From assembly GCA_036655755.1 (NCBI GenBank), contig JAVVPN010000004.1, forward strand, positions 7,053 through 71,052: 64,000 nucleotides of DNA, in the 5' to 3' direction. This DNA comes from JAUNSR01 sp036655755 (GTDB lineage: Bacteria > Bacteroidota > Bacteroidia > Bacteroidales > JAUNSR01). The notes below the pieces were generated by a model. That model saw only the letters and a list, made by a program, of their open reading frames with translations, ran no database searches and was not told the origin of the DNA. Of the stretch, positions 49,846 to 58,438 are shown piece by piece; the first letter of the stretch is position 1, and each line of letters opens with the position of its first letter. A program made the translations under genes and the position numbers.

Positions 49846-51927
49846 TTAATCGATAATACCGTCGCGGCGCATCAATGCGTCGATGGTAGGTTCCTGGCCA
49901 CGGAAACGTTTGTAAAGTTCCATCGGGTCTTCAGTACCTCCTTGAGAAAGGATATTGTCGCGGAACGACTGAGCTGTTTCCTGATCGAACAATCCATTTT
50001 TCTGGAACAGAGAGAATGCGTCTGCATCTAATACTTCAGCCCATTTGTAGCTGTAATATCCGGCAGCGTAACCTCCTGCGAAGATGTGGCTGAAAGTAGC
50101 TCCTGTCAAAGAACCATCAACAAATGGCAACAACTGAGTTTTACCAACCGCGTTACGCTCGAATTCGGCAAGATCGCCTTCGATAGGAGCAGTCGTTGTG
50201 TGGTAACCCATATCCAGCATACCGAAACTTAGCTGGCGCATACAGCTATAACCTACATTATAGTTTGAAGAGGCTTTGATTTTTTCGATCAGTTCGGCAG
50301 GGATTGTTTCGCCTGTCTGATAATGAGATGCGAAAGTGTCAAGATACTCTTTCTGGCCCATGAAGTTTTCAAGGATCTGTGATGGCAACTCTACGAAATC
50401 GCGGTAAACACTTGTTCCGGACATTGAGCCGTAAGTAGTGTTTGCAAAGATACCGTGAAGCGCATGACCAAATTCGTGTAGGAATGTATTTGCTTCATCA
50501 TAAGTAAGCAACGCCGGTTTGTCCTCTGTTGGACGTGTAAAGTTCATTACGATCGTGATGTGCGGACGGCTGTTTTTCTTTCCGTCGATCCACTGACCTT
50601 TAAATTCAGACATCCATGCTCCGGCACGTTTCCCTGCGCGTGGGTGGAAGTCGGTGTATAGAATAGCAAGGTATTTGCCATCTTTGTCGAATACTTCGAA
50701 TGCTTCTACCTCAGGATGGTATACCGGAATTTTTGTATTTTTCTTGAATGTGATACCATATAATTTCGTAGCCAGTCCGAATACTCCTTTTTTCACGTTT
50801 TCAAGCGGGAAGTACGGTTTAAGCATTTCGTCGTTGATCTGATATTTGGCATCTTTCAGTTTTTCTGAATAGTAAGAAAAATCCCAAGGCATCAATTCAA
50901 TCTGTTTTCCTTCCATACCGATCGCGAATCCCTGGATCTCTTTGATCTCCTGTAGAGCGGTAGGGCGGTAAGCTTCTAAAAGCTGGTTTAACAGGTTGTA
51001 AACATTCTCCTGGTTTTTAGCCATGCGTTTGTCGAGCGCTTGCTCTGCATACGTTTGTTTACCCATCAGCTGAGCGATAGACAGGCGTGTGGATGCGATT
51101 TTACGGATGATATCTGTATTATCGAATTCACCACCTACGCAACGTGACGTATAAGCACGATACAGTTTCTCACGCAAATCACGGCGAGAAGAGTATTGCA
51201 TGAATGGGATATAGCTGGTCGCAGAAAGTGTAATCAGATATCCTTCTTTTCCTTTTTGTTTAGCTGCAAGCGCACAAGCTTCTTTGAAACTAACCGGAAG
51301 ACCAGCGGTTTCATCTTCTGTCAATACCATTTCAAAGGCATTCGTAGCTTTCAGTGCGTTTTGTCCGAACTGAAGTGTCAGCTGACCTAATTCCTGAGAA
51401 AGCGCGCGGTATTTTTCCTTATCGCTGTCATTCAGGGTAGCACCGTTTGATTCAAAACTTTCGAATGTTTTTTTCAACAGGCGTTTTTGCTCAGGGTTCA
51501 GATTGAATTTGTCCTGATTGTCATATACCTCTTTCACGCGGTTGAAAAGAGCCGCATTCAGGATGATGTTGTTTCCGTGTTCAGAAAGCATCGGTTGCAC
51601 TTTCTGAGAAAGCTCCATCATTTCGTCGTTGCTTTCAGAGCTAAGCAGATTATAGAAAGCGTTGCTTACTTTGTCTAAAAGTTTACCGGCGTTTTCAAGC
51701 GCTACGATTGTGTTGTCGAAATCAGGTAATGCGCGGTTGCGAACGATTGCGTTGATTTCAGCATCCGCCTGGCGAATACCTTCTTCAAAAGCGGGCATAT
51801 AATGCTCTAATTTGATTTCGTTGAAAGGTACAGCCTCATGGGGCGTTTTATACTTTCCGAAAAACGGATTTGCTGCAGATACAGTCATACTTGTTATTAA
51901 AAGTACAGATAATAATGTTTTCTTCAT
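49846..51927 (-). CDS. dcp: Exported M3-family metallopeptidase (peptidyl-dipeptidase Dcp type)
   Basis: A 693-residue zinc peptidase that removes dipeptides from the C terminus of oligopeptides. A signal peptide (1-19, MKKTLLSVLLITSMTVSAA) places it in the envelope, whereas E. coli Dcp lacks a typical one. The zinc motif HEFGHALHG is intact, followed by the distal Glu region. The family's C-terminal block (GYAAGYYSYKWAEVLDADAF) is present. Just upstream of the ATG lies copy C of the dispersed structured element. With the M81 protein and the SusC/D pair it suggests a local peptide-utilisation role. Confidence 0.93.
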   Translation of the reverse strand: MKKTLLSVLLITSMTVSAANPFFGKYKTPHEAVPFNEIKLEHYMPAFEEGIRQADAEINAIVRNRALPDFDNTIVALENAGKLLDKVSNAFYNLLSSESNDEMMELSQKVQPMLSEHGNNIILNAALFNRVKEVYDNQDKFNLNPEQKRLLKKTFESFESNGATLNDSDKEKYRALSQELGQLTLQFGQNALKATNAFEMVLTEDETAGLPVSFKEACALAAKQKGKEGYLITLSATSYIPFMQYSSRRDLREKLYRAYTSRCVGGEFDNTDIIRKIASTRLSIAQLMGKQTYAEQALDKRMAKNQENVYNLLNQLLEAYRPTALQEIKEIQGFAIGMEGKQIELMPWDFSYYSEKLKDAKYQINDEMLKPYFPLENVKKGVFGLATKLYGITFKKNTKIPVYHPEVEAFEVFDKDGKYLAILYTDFHPRAGKRAGAWMSEFKGQWIDGKKNSRPHITIVMNFTRPTEDKPALLTYDEANTFLHEFGHALHGIFANTTYGSMSGTSVYRDFVELPSQILENFMGQKEYLDTFASHYQTGETIPAELIEKIKASSNYNVGYSCMRQLSFGMLDMGYHTTTAPIEGDLAEFERNAVGKTQLLPFVDGSLTGATFSHIFAGGYAAGYYSYKWAEVLDADAFSLFQKNGLFDQETAQSFRDNILSQGGTEDPMELYKRFRGQEPTIDALMRRDGIID

Positions 51928-51944
51928 TTGTCCTTATTTAGGAG

Positions 51945-51998
51945 TTTCATTTATATATCCATTGTTGGGCATCTCACGTTTAGGTGAGTTATGGCGTT
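51945..51998 (-). repeat. Dispersed structured element, copy C (upstream of dcp), shorter
   Basis: On the plus strand it matches copy A from CATTTATATA through GTTGGGCATCTCA (copy A: GTTGGGTATCTCA) to TTTAGGTGAGTTATGGCG. The left outer arm is missing, but the inner hairpin CTCACGTTTAGGTGAG is kept. It ends 17 bp upstream of the dcp ATG. Confidence 0.65.
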
Positions 51999-52076
51999 TA
52001 CAGTTGCAAAGAAAAATCTTTTTTGACGATTTAGCAAAAGAACTGGCTTTTCTGTGTGCAAATGTTGCATCTTTCG

Positions 52077-52084
52077 TAAGTTTG
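52077..52084 (+). promoter_or_regulatory. Candidate -7 element (TAAGTTTG) for the LTA-synthase-like gene
   Basis: TAAGTTTG fits TAnnTTTG and lies 20 bp before the ATG at 52104. Confidence 0.45.
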
Positions 52085-52103
52085 CAAAAAGAAAATTACT
52101 AAA

Positions 52104-53930
52104 ATGAAGAATAAACTATACACGTTATTGAAGATTTATCTGGGATTCGTGGGAATCTTTGCTTTGCAAAAGCCATTGTTTATGTTATATCACCTTTCCT
52201 TATATAAAGGGGATACGGCGGCCGAATGGCTCAAGGTGATCTATCACGGGCTGCCGCTCGACTTTTCAATGGCAGGTTACCTGACCATTATTCCTGTATT
52301 GATGATATTGGTTTCTGTCTGGAAGGAGGGTAGCTGGTTGCGTAAAGCGCTCCATATTTATTTTGCTCTTATAAATATGGTTATCGCCATCGTATTTGTG
52401 TCGGATCTTGAACTGTATTCTTATTGGGGTTTCCGGCTCGACTCGACTCCGCTGTTTTATCTGAAGTCGCCGGCAAACGCAGCCGCAAGCGTACCGATGC
52501 TGATGATGTTTGTAATGCCGTTGCTGATGTTGCTGACATGGTTTGTATTGTATAAGTTGATGAAGCGCACAACAGACGAACCGGATCCGCAGGAAACTGA
52601 TTTCCGGAAGCGCATCATGCAGTCGGCCACTCTGTTCTTGTTATTGGGAATGCTTTTTATTCCGATACGGGGTGGTTTTTCTGTATCGACAATGAATGTC
52701 GGCAAAGTATATCATAGCACGAACATGCTGTTGAATCATGCGGCTATCAACCCGATGTTCAGCCTTATGACTTCGCTTACCAAGGAGGGTGACTTTGGTT
52801 CGCAATACCGTTTTATGGAGAATGAAGAGGCAGAGCAGGTTTTCTCACTGTTGAAAGATTCACATCGGTTGTCTCAGCAGGAGGAGAACCTGTTGCATAC
52901 CAAACGCCCGAATGTCATACTGATTGTACTCGAAAGTTTTTCGGCGAAGATTGTAGAACCTTTGGGCGGAATTTCCGAGGTAGCTCCTACCATGAATCGG
53001 TTATATGATGAGGGAATAGCATTTACTAATTTTTATGCCAACAGTTTCCGTACGGATCGTGGGTTGGTATCCATTTTAAGCGGATACCCGGCGCAACCTT
53101 CTACTTCGATCATGAAATATCCGGCCAAAACCCAATCGTTACCCTCGTTGTCGGGTACATTGAAAAACGCAGGATACGATCTTGAGTTTTTATATGGTGG
53201 CGATGCCGATTTTACCAATATGCGGAGCTATTTTATGAGTGCCGGATTCAATCGTATCGTGGCCGATCAGGATTTTCCGGTAGCAGACCGGTTGTCGAAA
53301 TGGGGAGTGAACGATGAAAAGACATTCCGTTTTCTCTCAGAATCGTTGAAAGAGCAATCGCAACCTTTTATGAAAATGTTTCTGACGCTAAGCAGTCATG
53401 AGCCATTCGATGTGCCGATGCATAAGTTTGATGATCCTTATCTAAACTCAGTTGCCTATACAGACAGTTGTCTGGGTGTATTTATGGATGAATTGAAGGC
53501 TTCCCCTTTGTGGGATAATACCTTGGTGATTCTGGTACCCGACCATGCGATGCATTATCCGGCTTCTATTTCGATTTCCGAGCCCGGACGTTACCATATT
53601 CCGATGATATGGGCGGGAGGCGCGATTTCTAAACCGCAACGAATCGACACGTATGGATCGCAAATAGATATCGCAGCCTCTTTGTTGCATCAAATGCAAT
53701 TGCCCTATGATGATTTTACATTTAGTAAAGACCTATTCAATACGAATAACCGGCAATTTGCTTATTATACATTCAAAGACGGATTCGGTATCCTTAAAGA
53801 TTCGGCAACTTTCGTGTATGATTGTGCTTCCGACCGGGCGATTATGCGCACGGATAATGCCGATCGTGAAATCGAGCAAGAGGGGAAAGCTTTTTTGCAA
53901 TGTTTGTATAACGATCTGGATAAAAGATAG
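52104..53930 (+). CDS. LTA-synthase-family sulfatase-fold membrane enzyme
   Basis: A 608-residue membrane protein with five N-terminal helices (within ~1-200) and a C-terminal periplasmic sulfatase/alkaline-phosphatase-fold domain. The domain opens RPNVILIVLESFSAKIVEPL and has the nucleophile/metal region NFYANSFRTDRGLVSILSGY. LTLSSHEPFDVPMHKF and LVILVPDHAMHYP (metal Asp/His) follow. In Gram-positives the family polymerises glycerol phosphate from phosphatidylglycerol. In Bacteroidetes homologues probably add phospholipid-derived headgroups to envelope glycans, but the substrate is not known here. The terminator before ilvD may also end its transcript. Confidence 0.9.
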   Translation: MKNKLYTLLKIYLGFVGIFALQKPLFMLYHLSLYKGDTAAEWLKVIYHGLPLDFSMAGYLTIIPVLMILVSVWKEGSWLRKALHIYFALINMVIAIVFVSDLELYSYWGFRLDSTPLFYLKSPANAAASVPMLMMFVMPLLMLLTWFVLYKLMKRTTDEPDPQETDFRKRIMQSATLFLLLGMLFIPIRGGFSVSTMNVGKVYHSTNMLLNHAAINPMFSLMTSLTKEGDFGSQYRFMENEEAEQVFSLLKDSHRLSQQEENLLHTKRPNVILIVLESFSAKIVEPLGGISEVAPTMNRLYDEGIAFTNFYANSFRTDRGLVSILSGYPAQPSTSIMKYPAKTQSLPSLSGTLKNAGYDLEFLYGGDADFTNMRSYFMSAGFNRIVADQDFPVADRLSKWGVNDEKTFRFLSESLKEQSQPFMKMFLTLSSHEPFDVPMHKFDDPYLNSVAYTDSCLGVFMDELKASPLWDNTLVILVPDHAMHYPASISISEPGRYHIPMIWAGGAISKPQRIDTYGSQIDIAASLLHQMQLPYDDFTFSKDLFNTNNRQFAYYTFKDGFGILKDSATFVYDCASDRAIMRTDNADREIEQEGKAFLQCLYNDLDKR

Positions 53931-54048
53931 AAACAATCCTGTTAGGCAAAATGATTTATTGTAAGTAAAAAGATTTCTTTTGTAGTAAAATGTAATAAAT
54001 TATAGAAAATAAATTGCAAAATTACTTGCATGGTAAGGATGGGGTGCT

Positions 54049-54056
54049 TACATTTG
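54049..54056 (+). promoter_or_regulatory. Candidate ilv operon promoter (-7 TACATTTG, -33 CTTG)
   Basis: TACATTTG fits TAnnTTTG. CTTG at 54025-54028, 20 bp before it, is a near match to the -33 TTTG at the expected spacing. RNA would start about 25 nt before the leader ATG. Confidence 0.6.
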
Positions 54057-54085
54057 CAACATCATTAGCAAAAAATAATATAAAA

Positions 54086-54154
54086 ATGGTATCTATTTAC
54101 GCACATATTCTTGTGGTCATTTCTCTTATTACTATTCTGGTCGTCTTGGCATAG
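54086..54154 (+). CDS. ilv operon leader peptide (22 codons, rich in Ile/Leu/Val)
   Basis: The ORF runs from ATG 54086 to TAG 54152-54154. It begins MVSIYAHILVV and continues with ISLITILVVLA. Of 22 residues, 14 are the branched-chain amino acids Ile, Leu or Val, the end products of the operon. In proteobacterial ilv operons such a peptide makes the ribosome stall when charged branched-chain tRNAs are scarce, which lets an antiterminator form. All the other required parts lie directly downstream. The peptide itself has no expected role beyond being translated. Confidence 0.85.
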   Translation: MVSIYAHILVVISLITILVVLA

Positions 54155-54158
54155 AGTA

Positions 54159-54168
54159 GAGAGGGGCT
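54159..54168 (+). promoter_or_regulatory. Predicted ilv antiterminator segment
   Basis: GAGAGGGGCT lies 4 nt after the leader stop codon. It can pair over all 10 bases with AGCCTTTCTC (54214-54223), the loop-proximal part of the terminator's left arm, with two G-U pairs. Confidence 0.7.
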
Positions 54169-54206
54169 GTATATGAATATGTAGTATATAATATTAAAAA
54201 TATTTT

Positions 54207-54250
54207 AAACGAAAGCCTTTCTCTGTATCGAGAAGGGCTTTCGTTTTTTT
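54207..54250 (+). terminator. ilv attenuator terminator hairpin
   Basis: AAACGAAAGCCTTTCTC (54207-54223) and GAGAAGGGCTTTCGTTT (54230-54246) make a 17-bp stem with one G-U pair and a 6-nt loop. A T run (54244-54250) follows, and the ilvD ATG is 51 bp further on. Confidence 0.92.
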
Positions 54251-54301
54251 ATTCAACGATAGGATACGCGGTAAAAGGTATAAAAAATAGATTCTGCATA
54301 A

Positions 54302-56131
54302 ATGAAACATACATTACGAAGTGCACAGAGTACACAAGGACGCCGTATGGCGGGGGCACGCGCTTTATGGCGCGCGAATGGGATGAAAGAAGAGATGATC
54401 GGCAAACCGGTGATCGCCATCGTAAACTCGTTCACTCAATTTGTGCCCGGACATGTCCATTTGCATGAAATCGGTCAGTTTGTGAAGTCAAAGATCGAAG
54501 AGTTGGGGTGTTTTGCAGCCGAGTTCAATACAATTGCGATCGACGACGGTATCGCAATGGGGCACGATGGGATGCTGTATTCGCTCCCTTCGCGCGATCT
54601 GATTGCCGACAGCGTAGAGTATATGGTAAATGCTCATAAAGCGGATGCCATGATTTGCATCAGCAACTGCGATAAAATCACTCCGGGAATGCTGATGGCG
54701 GCGATGCGACTTAATATTCCTGCGATTTTTGTATCGGGAGGTCCGATGGAAGCAGGCGATCTGAATGGGAAAAAACTCGACTTGATCGATGCGATGGTGC
54801 AGGCTGCCGACGATTCTGTAAATGATGAAACCGTACAACAAGTAGAACGGAATGCATGTCCTTCATGCGGATGTTGCTCCGGAATGTTTACTGCCAATTC
54901 GATGAACTGTCTGAATGAGGTTTTGGGAATGGCACTCCCCGGAAATGGAACTATTTTGGCAACACACTCGAATCGCAAAGGCCTATTTGAAAAAGCCGCA
55001 CGGCAGATTGTGGAAAATACCTATAAATATTACCGCGATGGCGACGACTCGGTACTTCCGCGCTCGATTGCTACGCGCGATGCTTTCTTAAACTCAATGA
55101 CGCTTGATATCGCAATGGGCGGATCGACCAATACGATTCTGCATTTGCTGGCCATTGCGCAGGAGGCGGGGACCCATTTTACGATGGAAGATATTCATCA
55201 GCTTTCGTTAAAAACTCCGGTTTTATGTAAAGTGGCGCCAAATTCGCCCGATTATCATGTTCAAGACGTGAATCGCGCGGGTGGAATCTTATCGATCATG
55301 GCCGAGCTGGATAAAGGGGGACTGGTAGCGCGAAATGTATATCGGGCAGATGGTCTGACTCTTGGCGAGGCAATCGACCGGTTCGCACTTTCGGATCAAT
55401 TGAAAACAGAAGAAGCATTGCGGTTATGGCGTTCGGCGCCGGCCAATCGCTTTAATCTGCAGTTGGGATCACAAGAATCATATTATAAAGAACTCGATAC
55501 GGATCGCACTAATGGTTGTATCCGCGATATGGCGCATGCTTTTGTAAAAGATGGCGGACTGGCGGTGCTTCGCGGGAATATTGCTCCCGACGGTTGTGTC
55601 GTAAAGACTGCCGGAGTAGATGCTTCGATCTTCCATTTCACAGGGCCCGCAAAAGTATTTCAGTCGCAAGACGCAGCATGCGAGGGGATTCTGAACGGCA
55701 GTGTGCAAAGCGGCGATGTGGTGGTAATCGTATACGAAGGCCCGAAAGGGGGCCCGGGGATGCAAGAAATGCTTTATCCAACATCCTATATTAAATCACG
55801 CCATTTGGGCAAAGCGTGCGCGCTGATTACGGATGGTCGCTTTTCGGGCGGAACTTCCGGATTATCGATCGGTCACATCTCGCCCGAGGCGGCGGCCGGA
55901 GGAAATATTGGCCTGGTGCGGGATGGTGATTTAATTGAAATAGATATTGCGAACCGTACGATACAGGTGCTGGTTAGCGACGAAGAGTTGGCTCAGCGTC
56001 GTAACCTGGAATTGGCGCGGGGAGCGGATGCTTTTACGCCGGCCCCCCGTGAACGCTATGTTTCGAAGGCGTTGCAAGCGTACGCAAAAATGGTTAGTTC
56101 GGCAGACAAAGGTGCCGTTCGGATAATTTAA
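54302..56131 (+). CDS. ilvD: Dihydroxy-acid dehydratase
   Basis: It dehydrates dihydroxy acids to the keto precursors of valine and isoleucine, using an iron-sulfur cluster. The 609-residue protein belongs to the longer, E. coli-like class. Cluster and active-site cysteines occur in ISNCDKITPGM and NACPSCGCCSGMFTANSMNC. Other landmarks are AMGHDGMLYSLPSRDLIADS, TDGRFSGGTSGLSIGHISPE and GNIGLVRDGDLIEID. It is the first structural gene behind the attenuator, 18 bp before ilvB. Confidence 0.97.
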   Translation: MKHTLRSAQSTQGRRMAGARALWRANGMKEEMIGKPVIAIVNSFTQFVPGHVHLHEIGQFVKSKIEELGCFAAEFNTIAIDDGIAMGHDGMLYSLPSRDLIADSVEYMVNAHKADAMICISNCDKITPGMLMAAMRLNIPAIFVSGGPMEAGDLNGKKLDLIDAMVQAADDSVNDETVQQVERNACPSCGCCSGMFTANSMNCLNEVLGMALPGNGTILATHSNRKGLFEKAARQIVENTYKYYRDGDDSVLPRSIATRDAFLNSMTLDIAMGGSTNTILHLLAIAQEAGTHFTMEDIHQLSLKTPVLCKVAPNSPDYHVQDVNRAGGILSIMAELDKGGLVARNVYRADGLTLGEAIDRFALSDQLKTEEALRLWRSAPANRFNLQLGSQESYYKELDTDRTNGCIRDMAHAFVKDGGLAVLRGNIAPDGCVVKTAGVDASIFHFTGPAKVFQSQDAACEGILNGSVQSGDVVVIVYEGPKGGPGMQEMLYPTSYIKSRHLGKACALITDGRFSGGTSGLSIGHISPEAAAGGNIGLVRDGDLIEIDIANRTIQVLVSDEELAQRRNLELARGADAFTPAPRERYVSKALQAYAKMVSSADKGAVRII

Positions 56132-56149
56132 TCGTTTAAAGAGAATGTT

Positions 56150-57856
56150 ATGAACAAGAGGATGACAGGATCGGAAGCCCTTATTCAATCGCTTCTTGCA
56201 GAGCAAGTAGATACTTTGTTCGGATATCCGGGCGGGCAGATTATGCCGGTATTTGATGCCTTATTTGATTATCGTGACCGGTTAAAACATATATTGGTGC
56301 GTCACGAACAGGGAGCCGTGCATGCGGCGCAGGGATATGCCCGTGTAAGCGGAAAGCCGGGAGTGGTTATTGTAACCTCCGGGCCCGGTGCCACAAATGT
56401 GATTACCGGGGTGGCGGACGCGATGATTGATTCAACGCCTCTGGTCGTAATTACGGGGCAGGTGCCGAACGGTTTGCTCGGGACAGATGCTTTTCAGGAA
56501 ACGGATGTGTTGGGGATCACCTTGCCGATTACGAAATGGAGTTATCAGATCAGAAGTGCCGAAGAGATCCCCTCCGCGATAGCGCGTGCGTTTTTTATCG
56601 CCCGTAGCGGACGTCCGGGGCCTGTGGTGCTCGATTTCCCGAAAACGGCACAATTGGGAATGCTCGATTTTAAATATGAGCCGTGCCGCTATATTCGCAG
56701 TTATGCTCCGGTACCGACCGTAGATGCGGCTGCCATCGCCCAAGCTGCCGAATTGATCAATGCGGCACGCAAACCTTTCGTGATATTCGGTCAGGGGGTG
56801 TTGCTGAGTCATGCCGAAGCCGAATTGAAGCGATTTCTTGAAAAAACCGATATACCGGCGGCGGCCACTTTGCTTGGCTTGTCGGGCTTACCATCCGATT
56901 ACCCGTTGTTTAAGGGTATGGTCGGGATGCATGGTAATCTGGGGCCCAATAAAAAGACAAATGAATGTGATCTGCTGATCGCTATCGGAATGCGTTTCGA
57001 CGATCGCGTAACCAGCGATGTGGCAACGTATGCCCGGCAGGCAAAAATCATTCATATTGATATCGACCCTTCTGAAATCGGGAAGAACGTACCGGTTGAG
57101 GTAGGAGTATTGGGCGATGCAAAAGAGGTTTTACGCCAATTATATCCGTTGGTTTCTCCCAATAATCATGCCGCATGGAATTGTGAATTCGATGTTTGTA
57201 ATGAGATTGAACATGAAAAGGTGATCCTTCCCGAAATAAAACCATCGGGCGATATGCTTACGATGGGCGAAGTGGTTGCCCGGATTTCTGAAGCGACAGG
57301 CAATAAGGCTGTCGTAGTAACCGATGTGGGGCAGAATCAGATGATGGGAGCCCGTTATTCTGGATTTTGTAACACGCGTAGTCTGATCACTTCGGGTGGT
57401 TTGGGCACGATGGGCTTTGGACTGCCTGCCGCTATCGGAGCTAAAATAGCGGCTCCCGATCGTACGGTATGCTTCTTTACCGGCGACGGCGGAATTCAGA
57501 TGACAGTGCAGGAATTGGGTACGATCTTGCAGGAGGGTACCGGGGTTAAGATAATTGTGCTTAACAACAGTCGCCTGGGGATGGTACGCCAATGGCAGGA
57601 GCTCTTTTATCAAGAGCGTTATTCCGAAACCACCATGATTAACCCCGATTTTGTGCAGCTTGCGGCTGCCTATGGTATCAAGGGGTGCTGTGTAACGGAG
57701 CGGAATGAATTGTCGGATGCAATACGGGAAATGCTGGCCGATGACAAGCCTTATCTGCTGGAAGTTGCGGTTGAGGAAAAAGGGATGGTTTTCCCGATGA
57801 TTCCCGGAGGGAAATGTGTGGATAAAATGATGTTGAATACGAACGAATGGTATTAA
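56150..57856 (+). CDS. ilvB: Acetolactate synthase, large subunit
   Basis: A thiamine-diphosphate enzyme that makes acetolactate or acetohydroxybutyrate from pyruvate. The 568-residue protein starts with MTGSEALIQSLLAEQVDTLF, typical of the family. The catalytic Glu is in RHEQGAVHAAQGYARVSGK, an FAD/ADP region is around KPFVIFGQGVLLS, and the ThDP-Mg motif is FTGDGGIQMTVQELG ... LNNSRLGMVRQWQELF. Only 3 bp separate it from ilvN, its regulatory subunit. Confidence 0.97.
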   Translation: MNKRMTGSEALIQSLLAEQVDTLFGYPGGQIMPVFDALFDYRDRLKHILVRHEQGAVHAAQGYARVSGKPGVVIVTSGPGATNVITGVADAMIDSTPLVVITGQVPNGLLGTDAFQETDVLGITLPITKWSYQIRSAEEIPSAIARAFFIARSGRPGPVVLDFPKTAQLGMLDFKYEPCRYIRSYAPVPTVDAAAIAQAAELINAARKPFVIFGQGVLLSHAEAELKRFLEKTDIPAAATLLGLSGLPSDYPLFKGMVGMHGNLGPNKKTNECDLLIAIGMRFDDRVTSDVATYARQAKIIHIDIDPSEIGKNVPVEVGVLGDAKEVLRQLYPLVSPNNHAAWNCEFDVCNEIEHEKVILPEIKPSGDMLTMGEVVARISEATGNKAVVVTDVGQNQMMGARYSGFCNTRSLITSGGLGTMGFGLPAAIGAKIAAPDRTVCFFTGDGGIQMTVQELGTILQEGTGVKIIVLNNSRLGMVRQWQELFYQERYSETTMINPDFVQLAAAYGIKGCCVTERNELSDAIREMLADDKPYLLEVAVEEKGMVFPMIPGGKCVDKMMLNTNEWY

Positions 57857-57859
57857 GCA

Positions 57860-58438
57860 ATGGAAGAGAATACATTATTTACCGTAACGGTTTATTCTGA
57901 AAACCAGGTTGGTTTGCTCAATCAGGTATCGATTATATTTACCCGGCGCAACCTGAATATCTGGAGTCTTTCGGTATCCGCATCCGCAATAGAGGGTATT
58001 CATAAATTTACGATTGCTTGCCGTACGTCACGCGCATTGATCGAAAAAGTGGTACGTCAGATCGAAAAACGGATCGATGTAATCAAAGCGTTTTATTACA
58101 CCGACGATGAAATCGTCTATCAGGAAATCGCTTTGTATAAAGTGCCTACCGACAAGATGCTCGAAAGCACCGATTTCGAGGCGATGATACGCCGTCACAA
58201 CGCACGTATTCTCGAAATGAACGCGGCATTTACAGTAATCGAAAAATCAGGACACTGTCAGGAAACACAGGCTTTGTTTGATGATCTCAACCGTTACGGT
58301 GTGTTGCAGTTTGTACGCTCGGGACGTGTTGCAATCACCAAATCGCGCGTAGAGCATGTGTCTAATTTTCTTGAAGAGCAGGAAGTGCGCCGTTTGCGCG
58401 AATGTCAAATGAATAATTGCATGCAGAATGAAAACTAA
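57860..58438 (+). CDS. ilvN: Acetolactate synthase, small (regulatory) subunit
   Basis: It binds branched-chain amino acids through ACT domains and confers feedback inhibition on IlvB. The 192-residue protein has the first ACT domain near the N terminus (FTVTVYSENQVGLLNQVSII, then FTRRNLNIWSLSVSAS) and a second half matching the small-subunit C-terminal domain. The last 11 bp overlap the start of the next gene, indicating translational coupling. The tail contains two extra Cys (ECQMNNCMQNEN). Confidence 0.93.
   Translation: MEENTLFTVTVYSENQVGLLNQVSIIFTRRNLNIWSLSVSASAIEGIHKFTIACRTSRALIEKVVRQIEKRIDVIKAFYYTDDEIVYQEIALYKVPTDKMLESTDFEAMIRRHNARILEMNAAFTVIEKSGHCQETQALFDDLNRYGVLQFVRSGRVAITKSRVEHVSNFLEEQEVRRLRECQMNNCMQNEN

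Larger units (their letters stand above)
53931..54301 (+). other. ilv leader region
   Basis: A 371-bp gap that holds the ilv promoter candidate (54049), the leader peptide (54086-54154), the antiterminator segment (54159-54168) and the terminator hairpin (54207-54250). The first ~100 bp after the LTA-synthase-like gene show nothing further. Confidence 0.8.
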
